This document shows, piece by piece, positions 1-5,895 of a stretch of 6,324 nt of DNA. The DNA lies in contig CAJPTC010000045.1 in NCBI GenBank assembly GCA_905373475.1, forward strand, positions 1 to 6,324. Reading direction: 5' to 3'. The position numbers and the translations under genes are program-made. The notes under the pieces were generated by a model. It ran no database searches and had not been told where the DNA came from. It saw nothing but the letters and a program-made list of their open reading frames with translations. Positions within the stretch are counted from its first letter, which is position 1; each line of letters opens with the position of its first letter. This DNA is from Bacteroidia bacterium. Lineage in GTDB: Bacteria > Bacteroidota > Bacteroidia > Bacteroidales > CAJPTX01.

Positions 1-95
1 AAACATTACCCCATATATTGCATATTTTGGTTAATGTATTGATAATCAAATAAAACGGGCATTGTGGGGAACGCCTCTACAACGACATGATCAAG
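1..95 (+). repeat. Direct repeat copy A (upstream repeat block)
   Basis: This is the first copy of a unit that recurs at 197-291, at a fixed offset of 196 bases. The first 60 bases differ from copy B at a single position (T26 against C222). The next 35 bases are looser, with about 8 mismatches, and end in an identical stretch containing ACGACATGATCAAG. Similarity fades after about base 105. The left boundary is unknown because copy A begins at the window edge. The unit is AT-rich, contains the small palindrome TTGATAATCAA and holds no open frame of note. Near-identity over 60 bases suggests recent duplication or dispersal of a repeat family. No function is recognised. Confidence 0.9.
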
Positions 96-151
96 AAAAT
101 ACGTTTTGTGCATCTCCACATATAGACCCAAAATCTATTGGTTATCCGACG

Positions 152-174
152 TGTAGGGGCGAAACCTGATTCGC
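152..174 (+). repeat. Inverted repeat, left arm (REP-like, begins GTAG)
   Basis: These 23 bases match the reverse complement of 318-340 at 22 of 23 positions. The arm starts TGTAGGGGCG and itself folds: GCGAA (159-163) pairs with TTCGC (170-174) around a 6-base loop. A GTAG tetranucleotide (153-156) followed by a short palindrome is the known layout of REP elements, and two REPs in inverted orientation form a REPIN. Assigning this pair to that class is inference from form. No REP-associated transposase gene (RAYT) is in the window. Confidence 0.8.
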
Positions 175-177
175 ACA

Positions 178-198
178 TTTCGGCACAACGTGCCGAAA
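178..198. repeat. Hairpin with AAC loop (first of three)
   Basis: TTTCGGCAC (178-186) pairs perfectly with GTGCCGAAA (190-198) around an AAC loop, giving a 9-bp stem. There is no T-tract after it and no gene directly upstream, so it is not a convincing intrinsic terminator. A near copy of the same hairpin occurs at 381-401, so this looks like a dispersed palindrome belonging to the repeat block. Confidence 0.75.
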
Positions 199-291
199 AC
201 ATTACCCCATATATTGCATATCTTGGTTAATGTATTGATAATCAAATAAAACGGGCGTTTCAGGCAACGCACCTATAACGACATGATCAAG
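197..291 (+). repeat. Direct repeat copy B (upstream repeat block)
   Basis: This is the second copy of the unit at 1-95, with 59 of the first 60 bases identical. It lies between the two arms of the inverted repeat at 152-174 and 318-340. It is preceded directly by the hairpin at 178-198, whose last two bases overlap its start, and followed directly by the hairpin at 291-315. Copy A has only a degenerate counterpart of that following hairpin (AAAATACG near 97-104), so copy B appears to be the more complete version of the element. Confidence 0.9.
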
Positions 292-315
292 CAAAATGCG
301 CAACGCGCATTTTGC
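291..315. repeat. Hairpin with AAC loop (11-bp perfect stem)
   Basis: GCAAAATGCGC (291-301) pairs perfectly with GCGCATTTTGC (305-315) around an AAC loop. It is the strongest palindrome in the upstream block and lies between direct-repeat copy B and the right REP-like arm. It shares the CAACG apex with the hairpin at 178-198 although the stems differ in sequence. No poly-T run follows it, and no gene ends nearby in this window. Confidence 0.8.
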
Positions 316-317
316 GG

Positions 318-340
318 GCGAATCAGGTTTCGCTCCTACA
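318..340 (-). repeat. Inverted repeat, right arm (REP-like)
   Basis: This is the partner of 152-174 on the opposite strand, with one difference over 23 bases. GGGCGAA (316-322) pairs with TTCGCTC (329-335) with one G-T wobble, and CTAC (336-339) is the complement of the GTAG foot. The two arms bound a 189-bp segment containing direct-repeat copy B and two hairpins. I see no obvious target-site duplication outside the arms, so a conventional transposon insertion is not shown. Confidence 0.8.
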
Positions 341-380
341 AAGATGGTATTTAATTTTATGTACATGATGGTATGATAAT

Positions 381-401
381 ATTCGGCACAGCGTGCTGAA
401 T
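381..401. repeat. Hairpin with AGC loop (variant of 178-198)
   Basis: ATTCGGCAC (381-389) pairs with GTGCTGAAT (393-401), with one G-T wobble, around AGC. It is a diverged copy of the hairpin at 178-198. It lies just upstream of the candidate dnaE promoter element at 415-422, at about where the -33 box would fall, so it could affect promoter access. That effect is inference. Confidence 0.65.
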
Positions 402-414
402 TGGGCGGAGTGTA

Positions 415-422
415 TAACTTTG
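415..422 (+). promoter_or_regulatory. Candidate dnaE promoter, -7 element
   Basis: TAACTTTG matches the Bacteroidetes -7 consensus TAnnTTTG exactly. The expected -33 TTTG at the right spacing is absent; the region 17-23 bases upstream falls in the hairpin at 381-401. If used, transcription would begin near 428-430 and give a leader of about 130 bases before the dnaE ATG. An eight-base match alone can arise by chance, so this is tentative. Confidence 0.4.
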
Positions 423-436
423 TAATTACTGCGACT

Positions 437-518
437 CAACTCATGGCAGCGGGAGCTCAGACGTTGGTAGGCGTAACACGCCCGCAATTATCCTCCTTCT
501 CAAATCTTCGGTGAGTTG
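437..518 (+). promoter_or_regulatory. Possible structured dnaE leader with a short upstream ORF
   Basis: CAACTCA (437-443) can pair perfectly with TGAGTTG (512-518), closing a domain of 82 bases. Inside it GCGGG (449-453) can pair with CCCGC (481-485), and alternatively GGCGT (470-474) pairs with ACGCC (478-482) around AAC. The same stretch holds a 23-codon frame, ATG at 443-445 to TGA at 512-514, whose start and stop fall on the two arms of the outer stem. Translating it would open that stem. It fits no riboswitch or attenuator I know, and short complementary stretches arise easily, so this is a weak call. Confidence 0.25.
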
Positions 519-559
519 TGGCGTCTACAGACTTTTTCCTACCAGATAAAGAGGAGCGA

Positions 560-3500
560 ATGAACAACTTAGTACATCTGCATCTGCATACAGAATATTC
601 CGTACTTGACGGCGCAACAAAGATCGGCGAGCTTATAGAGCGAGTTGCCGAACTAGAAATGGGAGCTGTTGCTGTGACAGATCACGGTGTTATGTACGGC
701 ATCTACGAACTCTTTGACAAAGCCGCCAATCACAACAAAGAGATTGAAAAGAAAATAACAGCACTCCTAGTAGACAAGAAGAAAGGAGCGAACCCTCAAA
801 GAATCGACGAACAAGTTAATAAGCTCATACGACAGCTTGTTAAACCCATTGCGGGCGTCGAGGGGTATTTAACTTTTTCACAGCCAGGTCAGAACGTCCC
901 CCGTTACCATATCGTATTGCTTGCCAAAACCCTCCGCGGCTATCGGAATCTTTGTGCACTTGTCTCCCGTTCGCATCAGGAGGAGAATTTTTACAGAAAG
1001 CCCTGTATCACGTTCGATCTTCTGCGCGAATACGGCGAAGATATTATTGTAAGCTCTGCTTGTATTGCAGGGCCAGTTGCACGCCCTATTCTCGATATGG
1101 AGCTTGTGCGCCCTAGCAAGAAAGATGAAAAAGATGGACGCCGCGTGCTCGGAGGTATGGAGTTGTCGCGAAAGAATGCGCAGATGCTCAGCGAGGCTTT
1201 TCCAGGTCGTTTCTACCTTGAGCTGATGCTACACCCTTATAGCGGCGAGCCTAAAACCAATAACGTGTACCCCTATCAGGCGTATGCAGCCGCTGCTTTG
1301 CTCCTTTTCGCAAAGGAAATGAATCTGCCGCTGCTTATTACGAACGATGCGCATTTCTTGAAAAAAGGGGATGCCGACGTGCAGCAGATGCTTGTGGCTA
1401 TAGGTACGAGCAAAACTATGGACGATCCGAAGCTCCTAACCTATACGCATCAGGAGTATGTGAAGAGCTATGATGAGCTGCGCGAGGTCTTTCAGAATGC
1501 ATACGCCGAAATAGCCGAAGACTACATGAAGTTGCAACAATGTGAGGGTGTTGCTGCTCCTGCTACGTTGCCAGAAGACGAGTATATGGCTATGATTGAC
1601 GAGGGATTTACGAATTCTATAAAAATTGCTCAGCAGGTAGCTACTTACTCTCTCCTTGCCGATCCGATTATGCCCGACTTCCCTATTCCCGATCCTGCTT
1701 TCATAGAACCTGTTCCCGCTAACGATACTGAGCGTAGGCGCTGGGCTCGCAAACTTCGGGAAGCGTACAGATATTTTGAATATCTGGTATACAAGGGGGC
1801 AAAAGAGCGCTGGGGCGATCCGCTTGCACCACAGTATGTAGAACGCTTGGAGTTTGAACTTGCCACGATACGGCGTATGCGTTTCCCGGGTTACTTTCTC
1901 ATTGTGTCCGACTTCTTGAATTATGCGCGGCAGAAGGGTTACCCTATAGGGCCAGGGCGTGGTTCGGCAGCAGGCGCTGCGGTTTCCTATTGCTTGGGAA
2001 TCACCAACCTTGATCCGCTGAAATACGACCTCCTTTTTGAGCGTTTCCTAAACCCAGATCGTATCTCTTTGCCCGATATCGATGTGGATATTGACGATCG
2101 TTCGCGTGGGCTGATTGTTGAGTATTTGCGCGAGAAGTACGGCGTAGAATACGTAGCGGGCATTGCCACGATAGGTCGATCGAAAATAAAAAATGCCATT
2201 AACGATGTGGCACGTGTGTTAGCTACCTCCGACGATGTGGCTGCCGAGGTACGTGCTGCACTTGCGCGCGACGAAGATGAGGCGAAGAAAAAACAAAAGA
2301 AGTGCGAAACACTGGATAACTATCTAGAGCATTGTTCTAATCTCAAGTATCTCGTCAACAAGGGACGCCCCGAAGTGAAGAAGTTCTTGAGCTATGTGGC
2401 TCGCATAGAAAACAGTGTGCGCAATATTGGTCAACACGCTTGCGGATACGTAATTAGCAAAGTGCCACTGTATTCGTATGTGCCCACGACTCGTTTGGCC
2501 AAAGCCGACGGAATTCTGATTCAATACGAAAGTAAAGTCATAGAGTCGGTCGGGTTAGTAAAGATGGATCTTTTGGGGCTTCGTACGCTACAGATAATAG
2601 ATCGCACCATTAAGCAGATACAGGATCACGATGGGGTCTTGATAGATGTAGACGACCTACCCATGGAAGACACCAAGACGCTCGAACTTTTTGGAAATGC
2701 TGAAACAAAAGAGGTTTTTCAGTTCGAGTCGGATGGTATGCGCAACTATCTGAAGGCACTGAAGCCTTCGAGCATAGAAGACCTCGTGGCGATGAATGCC
2801 CTGTACCGTCCTGGCCCTTTGGCGCAAATTCCTACCTACATAAAGCGTAAGTTGGGGCAAGAGCCTGTAGATTATGATATTCCCGAGATGGAGTCCATTT
2901 TGAAACCAACCTACGGGGTTACTGTGTATCAGGAACAGGTTATGCGCCTTTCGCGTCTTTTGGCAGGTTTTACGCCTGGACAAGCCGACAAGCTTCGTAA
3001 AGCGATCGGGAAGAAGCAGGAGGATGTAATGGAGGAAATGAAAGGGAAGTTCATAAAAGGCGCTATGGCAAAAGGACATCCTGAACAGATACTCGTGAAG
3101 ATATGGGACGAATGGAAGGAATTCGCCAAATATGCTTTTAACCGTTCTCACTCCGCTTGCTATGCTTATGTGGCGTACCAATCGGGGTATCTGAAGGCTC
3201 ATTACCCATGTGAGTATGTGGCAGCCTGCCTACAAGCGGAAACAGAGAGCAAGAAGCTTCAGGTATTGGGCAAAGAGTGTGTGCGCATGGGCATAACGAT
3301 TTTGCCACCCGATATTAACCGAGCAAAAGCCGAATTCTCTGTCGAAGATAAGAAGATCCGTTACGGACTGGCGCGGATCAAAGGGATGTCGGAAATGGCG
3401 ATAAATGCCATCATTGAGGAACGAGAGAAAAAAGGAGATTTTCAAGACATATATGATCTCGTGGAACGATTGCCGCAGGATGTGTTAGGATACCGAATTT

Positions 3501-4561
3501 TTGAGCTCTTAGCCTATAGTGGGGCACTAGATAGCATCTCGCCTCATGGAAAACGAATTAACCTATTGCATGTAATTAGAAGAGACTCGGAAGGCAAACC
3601 TGTGCGTCCCCTAGACGAGTTCATTAAATACGGGAAGGAATACCGTAAAACCCTCAACGAAAAAGGTATGTTTGGACGTCCTGACCGCGACGAGGTGTAT
3701 TGTGTTCCTATTTACGACCTTAAACCTACCGAGGCACAAAACCTCGAGCTGTTGAATGAGGAACGAAAGGTGCTAGAGATGTACCTCAGCGCGCATCCGC
3801 TCGACGAATACAAGTATGAGATAATGTATTCGGCAGATTATTCTATCGCCAATTTTGAAAGTAAGAAAACGGAACTGAAGGGGCAGATGGTTACCCTTGC
3901 AGGAATGCTGACGATTTCTGATAGAGGGAACAAGAAGAGCGATAAAGAAAAGGGGACAGTGGAAAGTGGCGAGGCTGCCGCAACAGCGGGGGGAGCGGAG
4001 AAGAAAAAGGAAGAGAAGCAGCCCAATGCTCCGAAATGGATTGAGGTGCATCTTGAAGACTATTCCGAGAGTATTCGTTTGCTGGTAAATGCGGAAAAGA
4101 AAGCAGATTTCAAGGCGGGATTAGTACAAAATGAAAAGGTGCTCGTTACGGTAAAAGTGGAGTACAACCCCGTGAGCGGGAAGTACTGGACGGTGGTTCT
4201 CAACATTGAGCCGTTGAGTGTGATTCGTGCGCGTGGCGTAAAGAATTTCAATTTGCAGATAGAATCGAACTCCGTACCCGAGGATTTGATGGAACTACGG
4301 CGCATACTCCAGAACTCTATGGGTACAACGCCGCTTACCATTGAGCTGCACGACGTAGAATCGAATAGGACGCTTATAAGACCGTCTTCCTACAAGAAAA
4401 TCAATGTCAATGCCCAACTCATTGAGCAGCTGATATTTCGTAACCAGATCTTCAAGATTAACGACCGCCTCTTTCAACAAAATTTGTTCAACGTTGTTAG
4501 TAACGATGAAAGCGATGAGGAGATAGAGGAGAATCTCGAGGAAAGCGCTCCAATTGATTAG
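560..4561 (+). CDS. dnaE: DNA polymerase III alpha subunit (replicative polymerase, DnaE1 type)
   Basis: This is the catalytic subunit of the replicative polymerase holoenzyme in the cytoplasm; it extends DNA from RNA primers. The product is 1333 residues, longer than E. coli DnaE (1160). ATG 560 is preferred because family members begin a few residues before the VHLHLH motif and a purine-rich GAGGAG lies just upstream; GTG at 518 would add 14 residues of no family match. The N-terminal PHP domain spans about 1-280, with all nine metal ligands visible: H8, H10, D17, H42, E101, H117, C168, D263 and H265. The polymerase core has GPGRGS (464-469), catalytic PDIDVD (505-510, D506 and D508), KMDLLGL (D670) and NALYRPGP (746-753). 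A helix-hairpin-helix region lies near 920-960 and an OB fold near 1107-1220. Oddities are a charged insertion at about 59-94, a Lys/Glu/Ala/Gly-rich insertion at 1124-1159 within the OB fold, and an acidic C-terminal tail with QQNLF (1306-1310). The frame is intact. Confidence 0.97.
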   Translation: MNNLVHLHLHTEYSVLDGATKIGELIERVAELEMGAVAVTDHGVMYGIYELFDKAANHNKEIEKKITALLVDKKKGANPQRIDEQVNKLIRQLVKPIAGVEGYLTFSQPGQNVPRYHIVLLAKTLRGYRNLCALVSRSHQEENFYRKPCITFDLLREYGEDIIVSSACIAGPVARPILDMELVRPSKKDEKDGRRVLGGMELSRKNAQMLSEAFPGRFYLELMLHPYSGEPKTNNVYPYQAYAAAALLLFAKEMNLPLLITNDAHFLKKGDADVQQMLVAIGTSKTMDDPKLLTYTHQEYVKSYDELREVFQNAYAEIAEDYMKLQQCEGVAAPATLPEDEYMAMIDEGFTNSIKIAQQVATYSLLADPIMPDFPIPDPAFIEPVPANDTERRRWARKLREAYRYFEYLVYKGAKERWGDPLAPQYVERLEFELATIRRMRFPGYFLIVSDFLNYARQKGYPIGPGRGSAAGAAVSYCLGITNLDPLKYDLLFERFLNPDRISLPDIDVDIDDRSRGLIVEYLREKYGVEYVAGIATIGRSKIKNAINDVARVLATSDDVAAEVRAALARDEDEAKKKQKKCETLDNYLEHCSNLKYLVNKGRPEVKKFLSYVARIENSVRNIGQHACGYVISKVPLYSYVPTTRLAKADGILIQYESKVIESVGLVKMDLLGLRTLQIIDRTIKQIQDHDGVLIDVDDLPMEDTKTLELFGNAETKEVFQFESDGMRNYLKALKPSSIEDLVAMNALYRPGPLAQIPTYIKRKLGQEPVDYDIPEMESILKPTYGVTVYQEQVMRLSRLLAGFTPGQADKLRKAIGKKQEDVMEEMKGKFIKGAMAKGHPEQILVKIWDEWKEFAKYAFNRSHSACYAYVAYQSGYLKAHYPCEYVAACLQAETESKKLQVLGKECVRMGITILPPDINRAKAEFSVEDKKIRYGLARIKGMSEMAINAIIEEREKKGDFQDIYDLVERLPQDVLGYRIFELLAYSGALDSISPHGKRINLLHVIRRDSEGKPVRPLDEFIKYGKEYRKTLNEKGMFGRPDRDEVYCVPIYDLKPTEAQNLELLNEERKVLEMYLSAHPLDEYKYEIMYSADYSIANFESKKTELKGQMVTLAGMLTISDRGNKKSDKEKGTVESGEAAATAGGAEKKKEEKQPNAPKWIEVHLEDYSESIRLLVNAEKKADFKAGLVQNEKVLVTVKVEYNPVSGKYWTVVLNIEPLSVIRARGVKNFNLQIESNSVPEDLMELRRILQNSMGTTPLTIELHDVESNRTLIRPSSYKKINVNAQLIEQLIFRNQIFKINDRLFQQNLFNVVSNDESDEEIEENLEESAPID

Positions 4562-4586
4562 TTTTTGTACTTTCGCTTATCCTTTG
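4553..4586 (+). promoter_or_regulatory. Weak candidate trxA promoter
   Basis: ATTG (4553-4556) and TATCCTTTG (4578-4586) are separated by 21 bases. This resembles the Bacteroidetes pattern, except that the -33 box has one mismatch and the -7 box has one extra base between TA and TTTG. If active, it would give trxA a leader of about 50 bases independent of dnaE. The alternative is simple read-through from dnaE, since no convincing terminator lies in the 79-bp gap. Confidence 0.3.
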
Positions 4587-4640
4587 GTTGTAGAAAGTAG
4601 GAATTGGAAAACAAGTAGTAACATCATAATCTAGATAAAG

Positions 4641-4958
4641 ATGGCAGTTGAAGTAACCGATGCGAATTTCGCAGAGTTAGTAAGTGGCAGCGACAAACCC
4701 GTATTGTTGGATTTCTGGGCTGAGTGGTGTGGTCCGTGCCGCATGGTAGGGCCTTATGTAGAAGAAATTGCAAAGGAGTTTGAGGGGAAGGCGTTTGTGG
4801 GTAAGGTGAACGTAGATACGAACCCAACCCTCTCTGCAAAGTTCGGTATTCGGAATATCCCGACGATACTGTTCTTTAAGAACGGTGAAATTGTAGACAA
4901 GCAAGTAGGAGCTGCAACCAAGAGTGCACTGGCTGAAAAGCTCCAGAAACTCCTCTAA
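4641..4958 (+). CDS. trxA: Thioredoxin
   Basis: This is a small cytoplasmic thiol-disulfide oxidoreductase. It reduces disulfides in substrate proteins and is itself recycled by thioredoxin reductase, which is not in this window. The 105-residue length is typical of the single-domain family. The active site WCGPC is at 29-33, preceded by the usual DFWAE strand (24-28), and the cis-proline is P74 in NIPT (72-75). The glycines and the FFKNGE turn near 79-84 are also canonical. There is no signal peptide, so it is cytoplasmic rather than a periplasmic thioredoxin-like protein. ATG 4641 follows an A-rich stretch (GATAAAG) without a Shine-Dalgarno sequence, as is common in Bacteroidetes. It lies 79 bp after dnaE on the same strand and is closed by the terminator at 4982-5013. 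Confidence 0.97.
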   Translation: MAVEVTDANFAELVSGSDKPVLLDFWAEWCGPCRMVGPYVEEIAKEFEGKAFVGKVNVDTNPTLSAKFGIRNIPTILFFKNGEIVDKQVGAATKSALAEKLQKLL

Positions 4959-4981
4959 TTTTCATTTTTTTCTAAAAAATG

Positions 4982-5013
4982 CGCCTGAGCCCCGGCTCGG
5001 GCGTTTTCTTTTT
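4982..5013 (+). terminator. Intrinsic terminator after trxA
   Basis: CGCCTGAGC (4982-4990) pairs with GCTCGGGCG (4995-5003), with one T-G wobble, around a CCCG loop. TTTTCTTTTT (5004-5013) follows. A run of A bases just before the stem (4974-4979) can extend the pairing into the T-tract and would also serve transcription from the opposite strand. It starts 24 bases after the trxA stop codon. Confidence 0.9.
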
Positions 5014-5082
5014 CTGAAAACTTATAACACAATCTCAACTCTTTCCAAATTACAAATTTGACACACAATCGCGCTTGTTGTG

Positions 5083-5114
5083 TTTGTGTCGATAGGATTT
5101 TTGCATATCTTTGC
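5083..5114 (+). promoter_or_regulatory. Consensus Bacteroidetes promoter for the secreted protein gene
   Basis: TTTG (5083-5086), a 19-base spacer, then TATCTTTGC (5106-5114) match the Bacteroidetes sigma-ABfr consensus TTTG / TAnnTTTG at its usual spacing. Transcription would start near 5120, leaving an untranslated leader of about 77 bases before ATG 5197. It lies after the trxA terminator, which makes the downstream gene an independent unit. Confidence 0.8.
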
Positions 5115-5196
5115 ACCACATAGGTGTATCGCTAAAAAGTATTGACGAATAATGCCTGTTTGTTCGTGAACCTGAAATTTTAGAAAAACCTGACGT

Positions 5197-5856
5197 ATGC
5201 GGAGATATTTACTAGCGGCTATCAACATTGTTTTTTGTAGGGCGCTTCTAGCCTCTTTGCTTTTGTGTTGGTTTGTCAGACCAACACATGCAGTGGGTGC
5301 GAAATTGCAAATGCAAAGTGTTGTTGAGGTATTTGCGGTTGTGCCTGCCTCGGTGGTAGAGTTGAGTTCCTCCTCGCTATACATGCGTGTGGGCGAGCAT
5401 AAAATGCTAACGGCAACGGTGCTTCCCACAACCTGCACAAATAGAGAAGTGATCTGGACGACGGCCAATGCAAGCATTGCGCGCGTAGATGAGCACGGTA
5501 CGGTGAAGGCAGATCGTATAGGTGTGACGAAGGTAATAGCCACTTCGGGCGATGGTATGGCAAGTGCTGAGTGCAAGGTTGTAGTAGCGCCTGCTTATTC
5601 GGTGCAGGAATGTATTTTTGAGGATGTGATGATTGGCCCGAATCCTTTTGCGGGGGTATTGCGCATAACGAACGATGAGTTTCGTTATGGCACGTACGAG
5701 CTAGTGAACAGTCATGGTTTGATAGTTCGTTCGTGTAAGATAGAAGATCGCATTACGGAGATAGACACGAATGATCTTGCGCGCGGGGCATATCTCCTTA
5801 TTGTAACGAATGAGGAATTGCAAACTACTGAGACGGTACGCATCATAAAAAATTAG
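5197..5856 (+). CDS. Small secreted protein: signal peptide, BIG2 Ig-like domain, T9SS type A sorting domain
   Basis: The product is 219 residues with no recognised enzymatic domain. Residues 1-32 form a Sec signal peptide: basic MRRY start, hydrophobic stretch interrupted by R15, and likely cleavage after THA (30-32) or VGA (33-35). Residues about 55-131 match a bacterial Ig-like group 2 domain: VELSSSSLYMRVGE opening, the VIWTTANASIARVDEHG core (85-101), a V-T-V-I-A-type strand (110-116) and a closing AECKVVV strand. Residues about 141-219 match the type IX secretion C-terminal sorting domain: IGPNPF (146-151), a Y-E-L-V-N-S-H-G strand (167-174), LARGAYLLIV (194-203) and a terminal RIIKN. 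The expected path is Sec export, then T9SS translocation across the outer membrane with removal of the tail, leaving the protein on the surface or released. The mature product would be little more than the Ig domain, so adhesion or a structural role is possible but not shown. It has its own promoter and terminator. Confidence 0.88.
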   Translation: MRRYLLAAINIVFCRALLASLLLCWFVRPTHAVGAKLQMQSVVEVFAVVPASVVELSSSSLYMRVGEHKMLTATVLPTTCTNREVIWTTANASIARVDEHGTVKADRIGVTKVIATSGDGMASAECKVVVAPAYSVQECIFEDVMIGPNPFAGVLRITNDEFRYGTYELVNSHGLIVRSCKIEDRITEIDTNDLARGAYLLIVTNEELQTTETVRIIKN

Positions 5857-5895
5857 TCATTTCTTCATTGTTTAAGTGTTGTTGTATTTGTGGTA

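Noticed and set aside
1..340. CRISPR array or insertion sequence in the upstream repeat block
   Set aside because: The only two direct repeat copies are too long and too unevenly conserved for CRISPR repeats and spacers. No transposase gene or target-site duplication accompanies the inverted arms.
448..518. tRNA-like stretch: GAGCTCAG and TTGGTAG resemble a tRNA D-arm, inside a 7-bp closing stem
   Set aside because: The D-stem does not pair, there is no 17-base T-arm with GGTTCGA before the 3' side, and no anticodon arm forms. The resemblance is local.
518..559. GTG at 518 as the dnaE start
   Set aside because: The 14 added residues match no DnaE N-terminus, and ATG 560 sits at the usual distance from the VHLHLH motif with a purine-rich stretch before it.
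2657..3202. 181-codon open frame on the minus strand inside dnaE
   Set aside because: It lies wholly antisense to the conserved polymerase core and its translation shows no recognisable domain; it is a shadow of dnaE codon use.
4568..4599. 7-bp inverted repeat TACTTTC / GAAAGTA between dnaE and trxA, considered as a terminator
   Set aside because: The stem is AT-rich, the loop is 18 bases and no T-tract follows, so it is unlikely to stop transcription.
5022..5576. 184-codon open frame on the minus strand overlapping the secreted protein gene
   Set aside because: It is antisense to the BIG2 domain and the consensus promoter, and its product shows no coherent domain, whereas the plus strand has a full signal peptide, domain and sorting tail.
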